In this document: piece by piece, positions 1-7,295 of the stretch
Numbering within the stretch: the first letter of the stretch is position 1
Layout: each line of letters starts with the position of its first letter
Assembly: GCF_021532315.1 (NCBI RefSeq)
Contig: NZ_JAKGAO010000004.1
Coordinates: 594,291-658,290 of the forward strand
Reading direction: 5' to 3'
Source: Paenibacillus tarimensis
GTDB lineage: Bacteria > Bacillota > Bacilli > Paenibacillales > Paenibacillaceae
DNA: 64,000 nucleotides
Made by a program: the position numbers and the translations under genes
The notes under the pieces: model-generated
Database searches by the model: none
What the model was told of the DNA's origin: nothing
The model's input: only the letters and a program-made list of their open reading frames with translations

Positions 1-1552
1 AGGTCGGCTCATCGAATAGCAGGATATAAGCCGACTCTTCGCGCATATAAGCTCGCGAAGTTGCGATTCGCTGCCATTCGCCGCCGGAGAGGTTTATTCC
101 GTTGAACAACCGCCCAATCTCGGTTTCATATCCTTCCGGCAGCTTCTCCGCTACGCTGCTGGCTCCCCCGATCTGTGCGGCCTTCCTGATCAAATCCGGT
201 TGCTTCATCTCCGGCAAATGTCCGATGCCGATATTGGAGTTCATATTCATCTCGTAACGTACAAAATCTTGAAAAATCGCTGTTGTGTGTCTTCGTAGTT
301 CATGTATCCGGTAATCCCGAAGCGGATTGCCGTTGTAATAAATGGTGCCGGATACCGGTTCATAGAAACGGAGCAGCAGCTTAAGCAGCGTACTCTTTCC
401 ACTTCCGTTCTCCCCGATCAGAACCGTAATATGGCCGGCCGGTATGGTCAGATCTTCAATATGCAGCGTATCTTGGTCCTCACGATAAGCAAATCGCACC
501 CGTTCGAACCGGAAGCCCGACGCTGCTGCCGGAGCGGGTTCTTCGCCCGTTTGCTCTGGCAGCTCAGCATGGAGAAAACCCATGATAGAGCTGATATTAT
601 TGATCTCTCTCGCCCCTATCGCAAACACTCCGAATAACTGGGTCACCCCTTCGCGAAGCTGATACAGCGCCCCGATAAACAGCAGTAACTGACCCGGTTG
701 CACCTTCCCGGCCATGGCGTTTCGCACGATAAGGATCAGTGCTAAGCCGCAAATGATTGCTTCGAATAGCCCCCAGGCCATATTGTGCAACGTCCATTTA
801 CGCTGATCTACGGCGAGCACGGCGATCAGTTCGCGGGTAGCCGACTCGTATTTTGCTTTGAAATACGGGGTCGCGTTGAACAACTTGATCTCATTCGCCG
901 CTTCATGCTGAAGGGGGAGCCCCATGAAATATTCCGCCCGCCGCCGCAACTCCTGAACCTGCGGCCTGCCCTCGAAGGTGACATTATTGAGCCTTGCTTC
1001 GACAAACAGGCGCGGCAGCGCCAGCATTACAAATAGCAGTGGCGCATAAGGAAGCACCGTCCAGATCAGCAGTGATCCTGCGGCGATCTGAACAATCCCC
1101 CCCAGCGCATTCGCCGTCATGTCCAGCCAGAGCGTGATGAAATATTCGTTGTACCTCGCGACCTTCAGCTTGGTATGGAAACCCGCCTGCTCGAAAGGAG
1201 CAATGTCGGTCAAATCATTCGCCTTCTGCATCAAACGTTCGTCGATGTTCCGTTGAATTTGAGCCGTCAACAGTTTCTTGTGCATTTCCACCAGCGGCTG
1301 GATCGCATCGACGACGATCGTCAGCAGAATAAATAGAATCGCGAGCCAATAGATCGGCCCGAATGCGGACAAGAGATTAACATCCCGGATGAGTTCGTCG
1401 ATGATGAACGTACTAAGCCAAATTAGAAGCGGACCAAGCAGCGCCTCTGCGATTGTCATTGCGAATACGATCGCGCACCGTCTCGGGTCTGAACGATAGA
1501 TCAGACACAGCCCCCACCACGCCTGATGCAAGGCGCGGAGCTTATTATGCAT
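1..1552 (-). CDS. ABC half-exporter of the lasso cluster (D2), 3' end outside window
   Basis: Fused transmembrane and nucleotide-binding ABC exporter half. About 517 residues are visible. Reading the minus strand from the ATG at 1552 gives a hydrophobic N-terminal half with several membrane segments, then a Walker A motif GENGSGKST, the signature LSGGEWQR and the start of Walker B (LLFDEPT), where the window ends. The start overlaps the stop of the upstream ABC gene by 8 bases (GATGCATAA), so the two are almost certainly translationally coupled. Two different fused halves side by side are the usual arrangement of a heterodimeric exporter. Position at the end of a lasso-peptide gene set suggests export of, and immunity to, the peptide. 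Only the last part of the nucleotide-binding domain is missing. The substrate is inferred from context. Confidence 0.88.
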   Translation of the reverse strand, partial: MHNKLRALHQAWWGLCLIYRSDPRRCAIVFAMTIAEALLGPLLIWLSTFIIDELIRDVNLLSAFGPIYWLAILFILLTIVVDAIQPLVEMHKKLLTAQIQRNIDERLMQKANDLTDIAPFEQAGFHTKLKVARYNEYFITLWLDMTANALGGIVQIAAGSLLIWTVLPYAPLLFVMLALPRLFVEARLNNVTFEGRPQVQELRRRAEYFMGLPLQHEAANEIKLFNATPYFKAKYESATRELIAVLAVDQRKWTLHNMAWGLFEAIICGLALILIVRNAMAGKVQPGQLLLFIGALYQLREGVTQLFGVFAIGAREINNISSIMGFLHAELPEQTGEEPAPAAASGFRFERVRFAYREDQDTLHIEDLTIPAGHITVLIGENGSGKSTLLKLLLRFYEPVSGTIYYNGNPLRDYRIHELRRHTTAIFQDFVRYEMNMNSNIGIGHLPEMKQPDLIRKAAQIGGASSVAEKLPEGYETEIGRLFNGINLSGGEWQRIATSRAYMREESAYILLFDEPT

Positions 1553-3506
1553 CCGCTCGGAAAGCGGCTGCTTGCAGCTGGTACATGTGCGCATATTCTC
1601 CACCTAACTTCATCAGCTCTGCATGCGAGCCTTCCTCAATTATTCTTCCGTCTTGCAAAACGAGAATCCGATTCGCCATCTTGACCGTGCTGAACCGATG
1701 CGAAATCAGAAGAACGGACTTCCCTGCCGTCAGCTGGCGAAACTGTTGAAACAGCTCATATTCCGCTTGAATATCAAGCGCGGCCGCAGGCTCGTCCAGA
1801 ATGAGGAGGTCTGCGCCGCGATAAATCGCGCGCGCGATGGCCAGTCGCTGCCATTGCCCGCCCGACAAATCCACACCGCCCCACTCCGGTCCCAATAGAG
1901 TATGATAACGATGCGGCAGCCGCTCGATAAAATCGTCAGCCTGCGCCTGCGCGGCCGCCGACGCCAACTCTGCTGCGTTCAGGCCGGGATGACCAGTAAG
2001 GCAAATGTTCTCCTCCACGCTCACCGCATATTGTCCGTAATCCTGGAAAACCGCCGAAATGCGATCTCGCAATTGTTGAATAGCCAGCTTCTCGACCTCC
2101 ACGCCATCGACGAGAATCGAACCGCTGGTTGCCTGATAGAAGCGGCAAATCAATTTCACCAGCGTCGTCTTACCGGAGCCGTTCGCGCCGACAAGAGCGA
2201 CGCACTCCCCTGGCGCAATGGAGAAGCTGATCCCCTCTAGAGCAAACTCCCTTGAAGGCTGTTCGATCTCCGCCTGCTCGTCCGCATCCCATTGATCCTG
2301 CCAGCCTTCACCCTCGCATTCCTCATTTGCTGCTTCCTCATCTTCCTCCGCTGCGTCTTGCTCGCATGCTCCATCGTTCTCGCGCGAAGATTCGTATTTG
2401 AAATAGACATCCCGAAACTCGATCGCCATCGGTGTCCCTTTAACAGTCTCTACAGGAAGTGCGGGCGCTGCGATGTCCGGCTCCGCCTCAATAAACAGCC
2501 GAAAGTCGTCCCCCATGCGCCACAATTCCAATGCATCGGCCCCGTCCTTGGCCGTCTCCCGCAGCGCATGGGATAGCTGAAAGACGGCCAGCAAATACAT
2601 GGCGATCTCCCCCAGCGTAACGTTCCCGCTCCCGATCCTGTACGCGATCCACATATAACCCAAGCCCGCAACGCCTCCAGACAACAGCCCTGTCATCACG
2701 GAGCCGTATGCGAATCGGCGCTGGAGCCGCTGATATCGCGTATAAATCCGGGTGAACATCTCCCTGTACATGCGCTTAAAATAATCGCCCGCGCCAAACA
2801 AGCGAATCTCTTTGGCCGCTCTGCGTCCAAGCAGCAGGTCGCGCGCATAGTTCATTCTGCGGCGTTCTTCCGCCGACTGCTTCTCATATTCCCAGTCCAT
2901 TTGTCCGTATCGGTTCTGCTTCAAGGCAAACGGGATGGTGCTGAGGACGAGCAACAGCGCAAGGATAATGGATAAGTTGCCGATAAGGACGATGATGCCT
3001 GCCAAGGAAACAAACCCGGTTACGAAGCTCATGCTAATCGTGATTAACTGGACTGGAAGCCACTCTGACGCATCACGCAGCGCCTCCAGTCGGTTGCGGT
3101 ACGCCTTCTGATCGAAAAATTTCATGCCCGGCACCGATTCCCAAGCTTGCAGCAACATCAGGTTAATCGTAAGCATGGACCGCTCCGATAAAATTTTTCC
3201 CGCCCAGATCTGGAGCGAAGAAAGAATAACCAGCACCACCATACTGCCGGCATAAGCGCCTGCCCAGAACAGGCTGTGGCTCCCATGAGAATCACTGACG
3301 GTTAATCCGTCGATGATTTGCTTGGACGCATAGAGCTGCAGGACAGGCGCAAGCCCGCTTAGCAGCATGCAACCAATAAGCGAGAGAACGAGCAGTGGCC
3401 CCGATTTCCAGATAAGCGCACCCAGCAGCCTGAACGTCCGCCACTGTTCGGACAGCAAGCTCAGCCGCACTTGATGCCATTTCGTATTCTCCATCTGATT
3501 CGTCAC
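1545..3506 (-). CDS. ABC half-exporter of the lasso cluster (D1)
   Basis: Fused ABC exporter half, 653 residues. Membrane segments lie in roughly the first 330 residues. The ATPase domain carries GANGSGKTT, LSGGQWQRLAIARA, LLILDEP and the H-loop ISHRF. Between the membrane domain and Walker A, at roughly residues 370-425, is a very acidic insertion rich in Glu, Asp and Trp that splits the first strands of the ATPase domain from the rest. This is not standard for the family. The gene lies 23 bases after the cyclase gene and overlaps the next ABC half by 8 bases. It probably forms a heterodimer with that half and exports the mature lasso peptide. ABC exporter identity is firm; substrate is inferred. 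Confidence 0.9.
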   Translation of the reverse strand: MTNQMENTKWHQVRLSLLSEQWRTFRLLGALIWKSGPLLVLSLIGCMLLSGLAPVLQLYASKQIIDGLTVSDSHGSHSLFWAGAYAGSMVVLVILSSLQIWAGKILSERSMLTINLMLLQAWESVPGMKFFDQKAYRNRLEALRDASEWLPVQLITISMSFVTGFVSLAGIIVLIGNLSIILALLLVLSTIPFALKQNRYGQMDWEYEKQSAEERRRMNYARDLLLGRRAAKEIRLFGAGDYFKRMYREMFTRIYTRYQRLQRRFAYGSVMTGLLSGGVAGLGYMWIAYRIGSGNVTLGEIAMYLLAVFQLSHALRETAKDGADALELWRMGDDFRLFIEAEPDIAAPALPVETVKGTPMAIEFRDVYFKYESSRENDGACEQDAAEEDEEAANEECEGEGWQDQWDADEQAEIEQPSREFALEGISFSIAPGECVALVGANGSGKTTLVKLICRFYQATSGSILVDGVEVEKLAIQQLRDRISAVFQDYGQYAVSVEENICLTGHPGLNAAELASAAAQAQADDFIERLPHRYHTLLGPEWGGVDLSGGQWQRLAIARAIYRGADLLILDEPAAALDIQAEYELFQQFRQLTAGKSVLLISHRFSTVKMANRILVLQDGRIIEEGSHAELMKLGGEYAHMYQLQAAAFRADA

Positions 3507-3529
3507 GATCGTTCACCATGTTTCCGTCA

Positions 3530-5533
3530 TTATTTGGTGCATCCGATGCGCAGGCCCGGATCGCCTACGGTCTCCAGTTCAGCAAGCAAACGCGGATTGC
3601 CCGGCCTTGCTCGTTCCAGGACATAATGTCGCCCCATGGCCATCTCGCGCAGCCAGATTTCCATATCGATAACCATGCGCAGAAATTGATAGGACATGCC
3701 CAGATCGTTGTTGCTGTCATCGGATCGGATCAGCGTGCTGACCAGATGGTCCCAGAACTTTTGCTTGTCGATGACCTCCAAGTGATGAAGCTGGATATCT
3801 TCGGACCGATCGAAGAGCTGAAGCAAATTTCTTCGCTCGTTCAGCAGACTTTTCCGCGCCATGTGCGCATACGTCGTCTTTGTAACTCGATCATACAGAT
3901 AACGTGGAAGTATATCCACAAAAGCTTTGCGGAGCAGCATTTTAGTGCCGTAATAAAGCTCGATCTTGGCACGATCGATATCGTAATGCTGTTCCGTTGG
4001 AACAGAGAACGAAAGCTCGATAATTCGCTTGTCGAAGAAGGGATGCATATTCTGCATCGACACGCCGACCGCATCCAGGTAACTGGCTCTTGGCCAGGTA
4101 TAGTCGTAGTGATATCTTCTCCCCCAGCTAGCGAGCGGCTTGCTCTCCTTGTATCTGGTATGCTCCGACTGTTTGGCCTGGCTCTCACGAGCCAAATGCT
4201 TCGCCGTGAAATACTCCGGCATAGGATATTCCGTATCTGACCAGGCAAGTTTCGCGTACATAATGTCATTCACGATTGGAACGAGCGGTGCGATCCCATA
4301 GGTGAGACCGAGCTTCAGCGCTTTGCCCAGCCGTCGGTCGGACCAACTCCACAGCGCTGATTTGAAAACAGAGAACTTCCGCTGGCGCAGCAGCGAATCC
4401 AATACATAGCGCTCTCCCGTAAAGAGAAAGTCGCCGCCTTCGCCCGTGAGGCCTGCATCGGTGTCGAATTCGTTGGCAATGGCATTATAGGTTTCGTTGA
4501 TCAATACATTCGCTCTAGGGTCAGGCCCATCCAAATACCATAACGGGTCACGGCCCAGCTCTGCGTTGGAAATTTGAAGCGTTTGATCGCCCAATATAAT
4601 AATGCCCGGTATGCCCAAATCGTTGTAGAGCTTTCTCACCACATCCCGGTCATTGCTTTGCACCATATCCTCGCCTTTGAACGAGATGTTCACATTAATG
4701 ATTTTATCCGCACGTCCCCCCGCGATCGCCGCAGCGAGCACGTTGGCGGAATCGAGTCCGCCGCTTACCTCGACAATCGTTTTGGAATGGTGCAATCGGT
4801 CGTTGACCGATTCGATCATGCGTTCCCGGAACTGGGGAATGGCATCCGCTTGAAGAAGGGGAAGCTGAACCAGATCATTAATTCCCCAATAAGATTGAAT
4901 CTGAAGCTGCCGTTCTTCCCATCTCGCGATACTTGCGGAAGGAAGCTTCCGAATTTCCTGGAAGAAGGTACTGTCGTCAAAGCTGTTCTCCCCGATCGAA
5001 TATTGCGTGGTCAAGTAAGAGAGGCAGCGATCAAGATCGATCTCGAATGGCACCGCCTCCGCGTGCAGCAAGGCGCGTAAATCATTCGAAACATACAATT
5101 CACCCGTTGGGCTGATCCAATAATAGATCGGCCTTGTTCCATACAAATCATTCGCTATGTATACCTGATTACGGTAGGAATCCCAAGCCACGGTTGTAAA
5201 ATCGCCGTGACATCCGCGCAGCATTTTACGGGGATCATCGGTCATCTCGCGATGCAGAAGCGCCCGGTCATGCGGCGCCAGCGGCTCCAACAGCTTCGGC
5301 TGTGACGGCAGCCTTATCCAACCGTCGAGCGCAATCGGCGCCTGCAGCTGCTCGGCTGACGGCTTTCCGGTTCGACGCGTTTCGTACCGATAGGTGAATT
5401 CGGCCATGTGAAAGCGATCGTCATTGTAATTGGCATGACGGGTCATCGTCGGCTGCAGCCAATCGGACAGACAGCTTGTCCAGCAGCTCCAATCCCTCTC
5501 CGTCCCGCCATGCAGAGCGGTCCATATTTTCAT
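3530..5533 (-). CDS. Lasso peptide macrolactam synthetase (asparagine-synthetase-like, C protein)
   Basis: Asparagine-synthetase-B-like enzyme. In lasso biosynthesis it adenylates the side-chain carboxylate of a core Asp or Glu and closes the ring onto the core N-terminal amine. The N-terminal half is a degenerate glutaminase-like domain lacking the catalytic Cys at position 2. The C-terminal half carries the ATP-pyrophosphatase motif SGGLDS near residues 257-262. I chose the ATG at 5533 because it overlaps the stop of the upstream protease gene in an ATGA junction; an in-frame GTG lies 18 bases upstream at 5551. With this start the protein has 667 residues, within the normal range for lasso cyclases. 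It sits between the protease and exporter genes in one minus-strand operon. Confidence 0.9.
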   Translation of the reverse strand: MKIWTALHGGTERDWSCWTSCLSDWLQPTMTRHANYNDDRFHMAEFTYRYETRRTGKPSAEQLQAPIALDGWIRLPSQPKLLEPLAPHDRALLHREMTDDPRKMLRGCHGDFTTVAWDSYRNQVYIANDLYGTRPIYYWISPTGELYVSNDLRALLHAEAVPFEIDLDRCLSYLTTQYSIGENSFDDSTFFQEIRKLPSASIARWEERQLQIQSYWGINDLVQLPLLQADAIPQFRERMIESVNDRLHHSKTIVEVSGGLDSANVLAAAIAGGRADKIINVNISFKGEDMVQSNDRDVVRKLYNDLGIPGIIILGDQTLQISNAELGRDPLWYLDGPDPRANVLINETYNAIANEFDTDAGLTGEGGDFLFTGERYVLDSLLRQRKFSVFKSALWSWSDRRLGKALKLGLTYGIAPLVPIVNDIMYAKLAWSDTEYPMPEYFTAKHLARESQAKQSEHTRYKESKPLASWGRRYHYDYTWPRASYLDAVGVSMQNMHPFFDKRIIELSFSVPTEQHYDIDRAKIELYYGTKMLLRKAFVDILPRYLYDRVTKTTYAHMARKSLLNERRNLLQLFDRSEDIQLHHLEVIDKQKFWDHLVSTLIRSDDSNNDLGMSYQFLRMVIDMEIWLREMAMGRHYVLERARPGNPRLLAELETVGDPGLRIGCTK

Positions 5534-6003
5534 GGGATCGATAGGGCCCACCTTTCCGCTTGCTCTTTCAATCGAAGGACCTTGGTGATGTGCAGGTCGC
5601 CATACTTTTCTTGCGGGTCGAGCATTTGACCGTCAGGCATTCGTACCCAGGCATGAGCGAACAGCTTCTCGTCAATCTTCTTCAGGCCGATCAGCAGTTC
5701 CGCATCTACCCCGTTGCAGAACAGAAGCGCTTGCATCGTTACTGCCACCGAAACGCAGGTCGCGACCAGTTGATCTTCCTCATCCATGCTGATGAAAGCG
5801 CGTCCGATTTCGTATAACTCCTTGTATGAAGGAGGTGTCGTCTTACGCCGCGCTGCGCTCTCGTACAAGGGGAACAGCTGGATACCCAGCTTGCGGTAAG
5901 CAGAGGAGAATTCTTCCTCCTGCAGCATAGCGCGAATCATGGCATGAATGAGCGGCGTATAGCATTCGTTAGGAGCCATTTTGCGAAAAAAATTACTCCT
6001 CAT
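5530..6003 (-). CDS. Lasso leader peptidase (B2, transglutaminase-like)
   Basis: Cysteine protease that removes the leader from the lasso precursor. The 157-residue protein is the free-standing B2 form typical of Gram-positive clusters. A plausible Cys-His-Asp triad is visible: Cys83 in ATCVSVA, His117 in FAHAWV and Asp129 in MLDP. The first ATG (6003) overlaps the B1 stop; a second in-frame ATG at residue 9 is a possible alternative because the Shine-Dalgarno fit is weak for both. The gene overlaps the cyclase gene by ATGA, so B1, B2 and C are probably translated as a coupled unit. Confidence 0.88.
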   Translation of the reverse strand: MRSNFFRKMAPNECYTPLIHAMIRAMLQEEEFSSAYRKLGIQLFPLYESAARRKTTPPSYKELYEIGRAFISMDEEDQLVATCVSVAVTMQALLFCNGVDAELLIGLKKIDEKLFAHAWVRMPDGQMLDPQEKYGDLHITKVLRLKEQAERWALSIP

Positions 6004-6268
6004 ACGCGGACACCGAGATCAGGTCTTTCTGCCGCAGATGGGCAATTGCTTCTTGAAGCAGCACTTCTAGCGTCTCGGACGGATGCTCATAAATCTGCCG
6101 CCAGCGGGCAAGAATCACCGAAGCGTGCTTAGGCCCATCTCCGAGCTCCTGCCATAGCGCCATCGTCGCCCCTTCCAGTCCGAAGTATGCGCCATTGTTC
6201 ATATCCAGCAGAACAATTTCGTCCCCTAGATCTGTCGTGTAGACTTCTTCTCTCTGGCCTAATAACAT
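5993..6268 (-). CDS. Lasso leader-recognition protein (B1, PqqD-like RRE)
   Basis: PqqD-like RiPP recognition element of 91 residues that binds the precursor leader and hands it to the B2 protease. The N-terminal segment (VYTTDLGDEIVLLDMNNGAY) has the beta-strand pattern of the family, followed by 'YFGLEGATMALWQEL', which matches the usual 'Y.L...g..iW..l' motif. A good ribosome-binding site (GGTGAGGG) precedes the ATG. It lies 76 bases downstream of the precursor gene, with a hairpin between them, and overlaps the B2 gene by 11 bases. Confidence 0.87.
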   Translation of the reverse strand: MLLGQREEVYTTDLGDEIVLLDMNNGAYFGLEGATMALWQELGDGPKHASVILARWRQIYEHPSETLEVLLQEAIAHLRQKDLISVSAYEE

Positions 6269-6300
6269 CTTAAACCCTCACCTACCCTAGAATGGGAAAT

Positions 6301-6328
6301 GAGAGAGTGGTTGAATGTCCACTCCCTC
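6301..6328 (-). terminator. Intercistronic hairpin between lasso precursor and B1 genes
   Basis: Arms 6301-6310 and 6319-6328 pair with one mismatch around an 8-base loop. On the minus transcript the stem is followed by only a short U-containing stretch (ATTTCC), so it is better read as a partial terminator or a 3' stability element than a full stop. It would raise precursor mRNA relative to the processing enzymes, a layout often seen in RiPP operons. Confidence 0.5.
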
Positions 6329-6344
6329 GTACATAATAAGTAAA

Positions 6345-6455
6345 TTAGCCCTTCTTGCCTCTGCCGAATTTGCCATCGCCCGGCTTGCTTTTCTTCGCAA
6401 GCGTGATATTCATGAACGTGCCGTATTCCTTGACGAGACCCGCTTTCAATGTCAT
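6345..6455 (-). CDS. Lasso peptide precursor (A), predicted basic 17-residue core
   Basis: A 36-codon minus-strand ORF read directly from the sequence. A strong ribosome-binding site (GGAAGGGTGGTGA) lies upstream of the ATG at 6455. The leader holds the lasso pattern L-V-x-x-Y-G-x-F-x-x-x-T (residues 7-18). The conserved penultimate Thr is Thr18, so cleavage after Leu19 releases the core AKKSKPGDGKFGRGKKG. An Ala at position 1 and Asp at position 8 give an 8-residue macrolactam ring, and the tail is GKFGRGKKG. The core has six Lys, one Arg and five Gly, and its only acidic residue would be consumed by ring closure. Leader logic and gene context are strong; cleavage point and ring size are inferred. 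Phe11, Arg13 or a Lys would have to act as the steric plug. Confidence 0.8.
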   Translation of the reverse strand: MTLKAGLVKEYGTFMNITLAKKSKPGDGKFGRGKKG

Positions 6456-6626
6456 GCTATTCACCACCCTTCCTATGAACTGCCTTGCATTCCTAATATT
6501 ACCGGAGACGCAGCCGGAAGGTTATCCATGTTTTTGATTCGGGCATGGCTAGGGACAACTCCGATTTCCTCTTAGGCAAACAAGTGAGAACCTCCTAAAT
6601 GGATCTGGGAGATTCGCGCTTGTTTG
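6456..6626. other. Intergenic region upstream of the lasso precursor
   Basis: 171 bases between the response-regulator stop and the precursor start, all read in the minus direction. It must hold either the lasso promoter or read-through from the two-component genes. I see no clear sigma-A promoter with good boxes at both positions, which would fit activator-dependent expression. Nothing else is supported here. Confidence 0.4.
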
Positions 6627-7295
6627 CTAGATCTGGGATGGGATGTCTTCAAACAACAGCAGTCCTTTCTTCAAGGCGATCTGGGCGGCCTGTCTGCGGT
6701 TTTTCACCTGCAGCTTGCGATTGATGTTCGTAATGTGATTATCGATCGTTTTCTCTTCCACGCACAGAATGCGGCAAATCTCGGCTGTCGTTTTGCCGAG
6801 ATGAACATAGGAGAGTATCCGCCTCTCTTGGGGCGTTAGCAGCTTTCGAGCTTGCTCCTGCCTTAATTGCTTAAATTGGCTGCGGATCGCTTCCGCGGAA
6901 GAAGCGTGGATCGCGGCGCATCCGTTATGAGCATCACGGATGGCTTGGGGAATCGTTTGGTAATCCGTGGACTTCACAATGTAGTTTATCGCTCCGAATA
7001 AGTAGGCATCCCAAATCACCTTCTCGTCATCGAGTGAAGAGAGCATCACGATCTTCCGCTCGCGGTTGCCTTCCAGCAGCTCATTAATCGCATGAAGCCC
7101 GTCGATGGTATGGTTAAACATAATGTCAAGAAGAATGACGTCCACTTCGAGATGCGGAATCATCTGCAAAGCGACCTCTGGAGAAGGGATCGCAGCCACC
7201 AGCAGAATATCAGTCGTTTTGCCGATGATCCACTTGATTCCCTCAACCCAATCCGGATCATCCTCGATCAATAACACCCGGATCGTCAATTTCAA
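6627..7295 (-). CDS. NarL/LuxR-type response regulator
   Basis: Two-component response regulator of 222 residues. The receiver domain has the acidic pair Asp12/Asp13, the phosphoacceptor Asp57 in VILLDIM and a conserved Lys in YIVKSTD. The C-terminal LuxR-type helix-turn-helix reads 'LTPQERRILSYVHLGKTTAEI' followed by the recognition helix TIDNHI. The gene follows the histidine kinase gene with no gap and precedes the lasso precursor on the same strand. It is the best candidate activator of the lasso operon, but that link rests on position only. Confidence 0.88.
   Translation of the reverse strand: MKLTIRVLLIEDDPDWVEGIKWIIGKTTDILLVAAIPSPEVALQMIPHLEVDVILLDIMFNHTIDGLHAINELLEGNRERKIVMLSSLDDEKVIWDAYLFGAINYIVKSTDYQTIPQAIRDAHNGCAAIHASSAEAIRSQFKQLRQEQARKLLTPQERRILSYVHLGKTTAEICRILCVEEKTIDNHITNINRKLQVKNRRQAAQIALKKGLLLFEDIPSQI

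Noticed and set aside
6315..6575. Two plus-strand ORFs of 60-86 codons over the lasso precursor
   Set aside because: They lie antisense to a minus-strand ORF with a strong ribosome-binding site and lasso leader features, and have no ribosome-binding site of their own.
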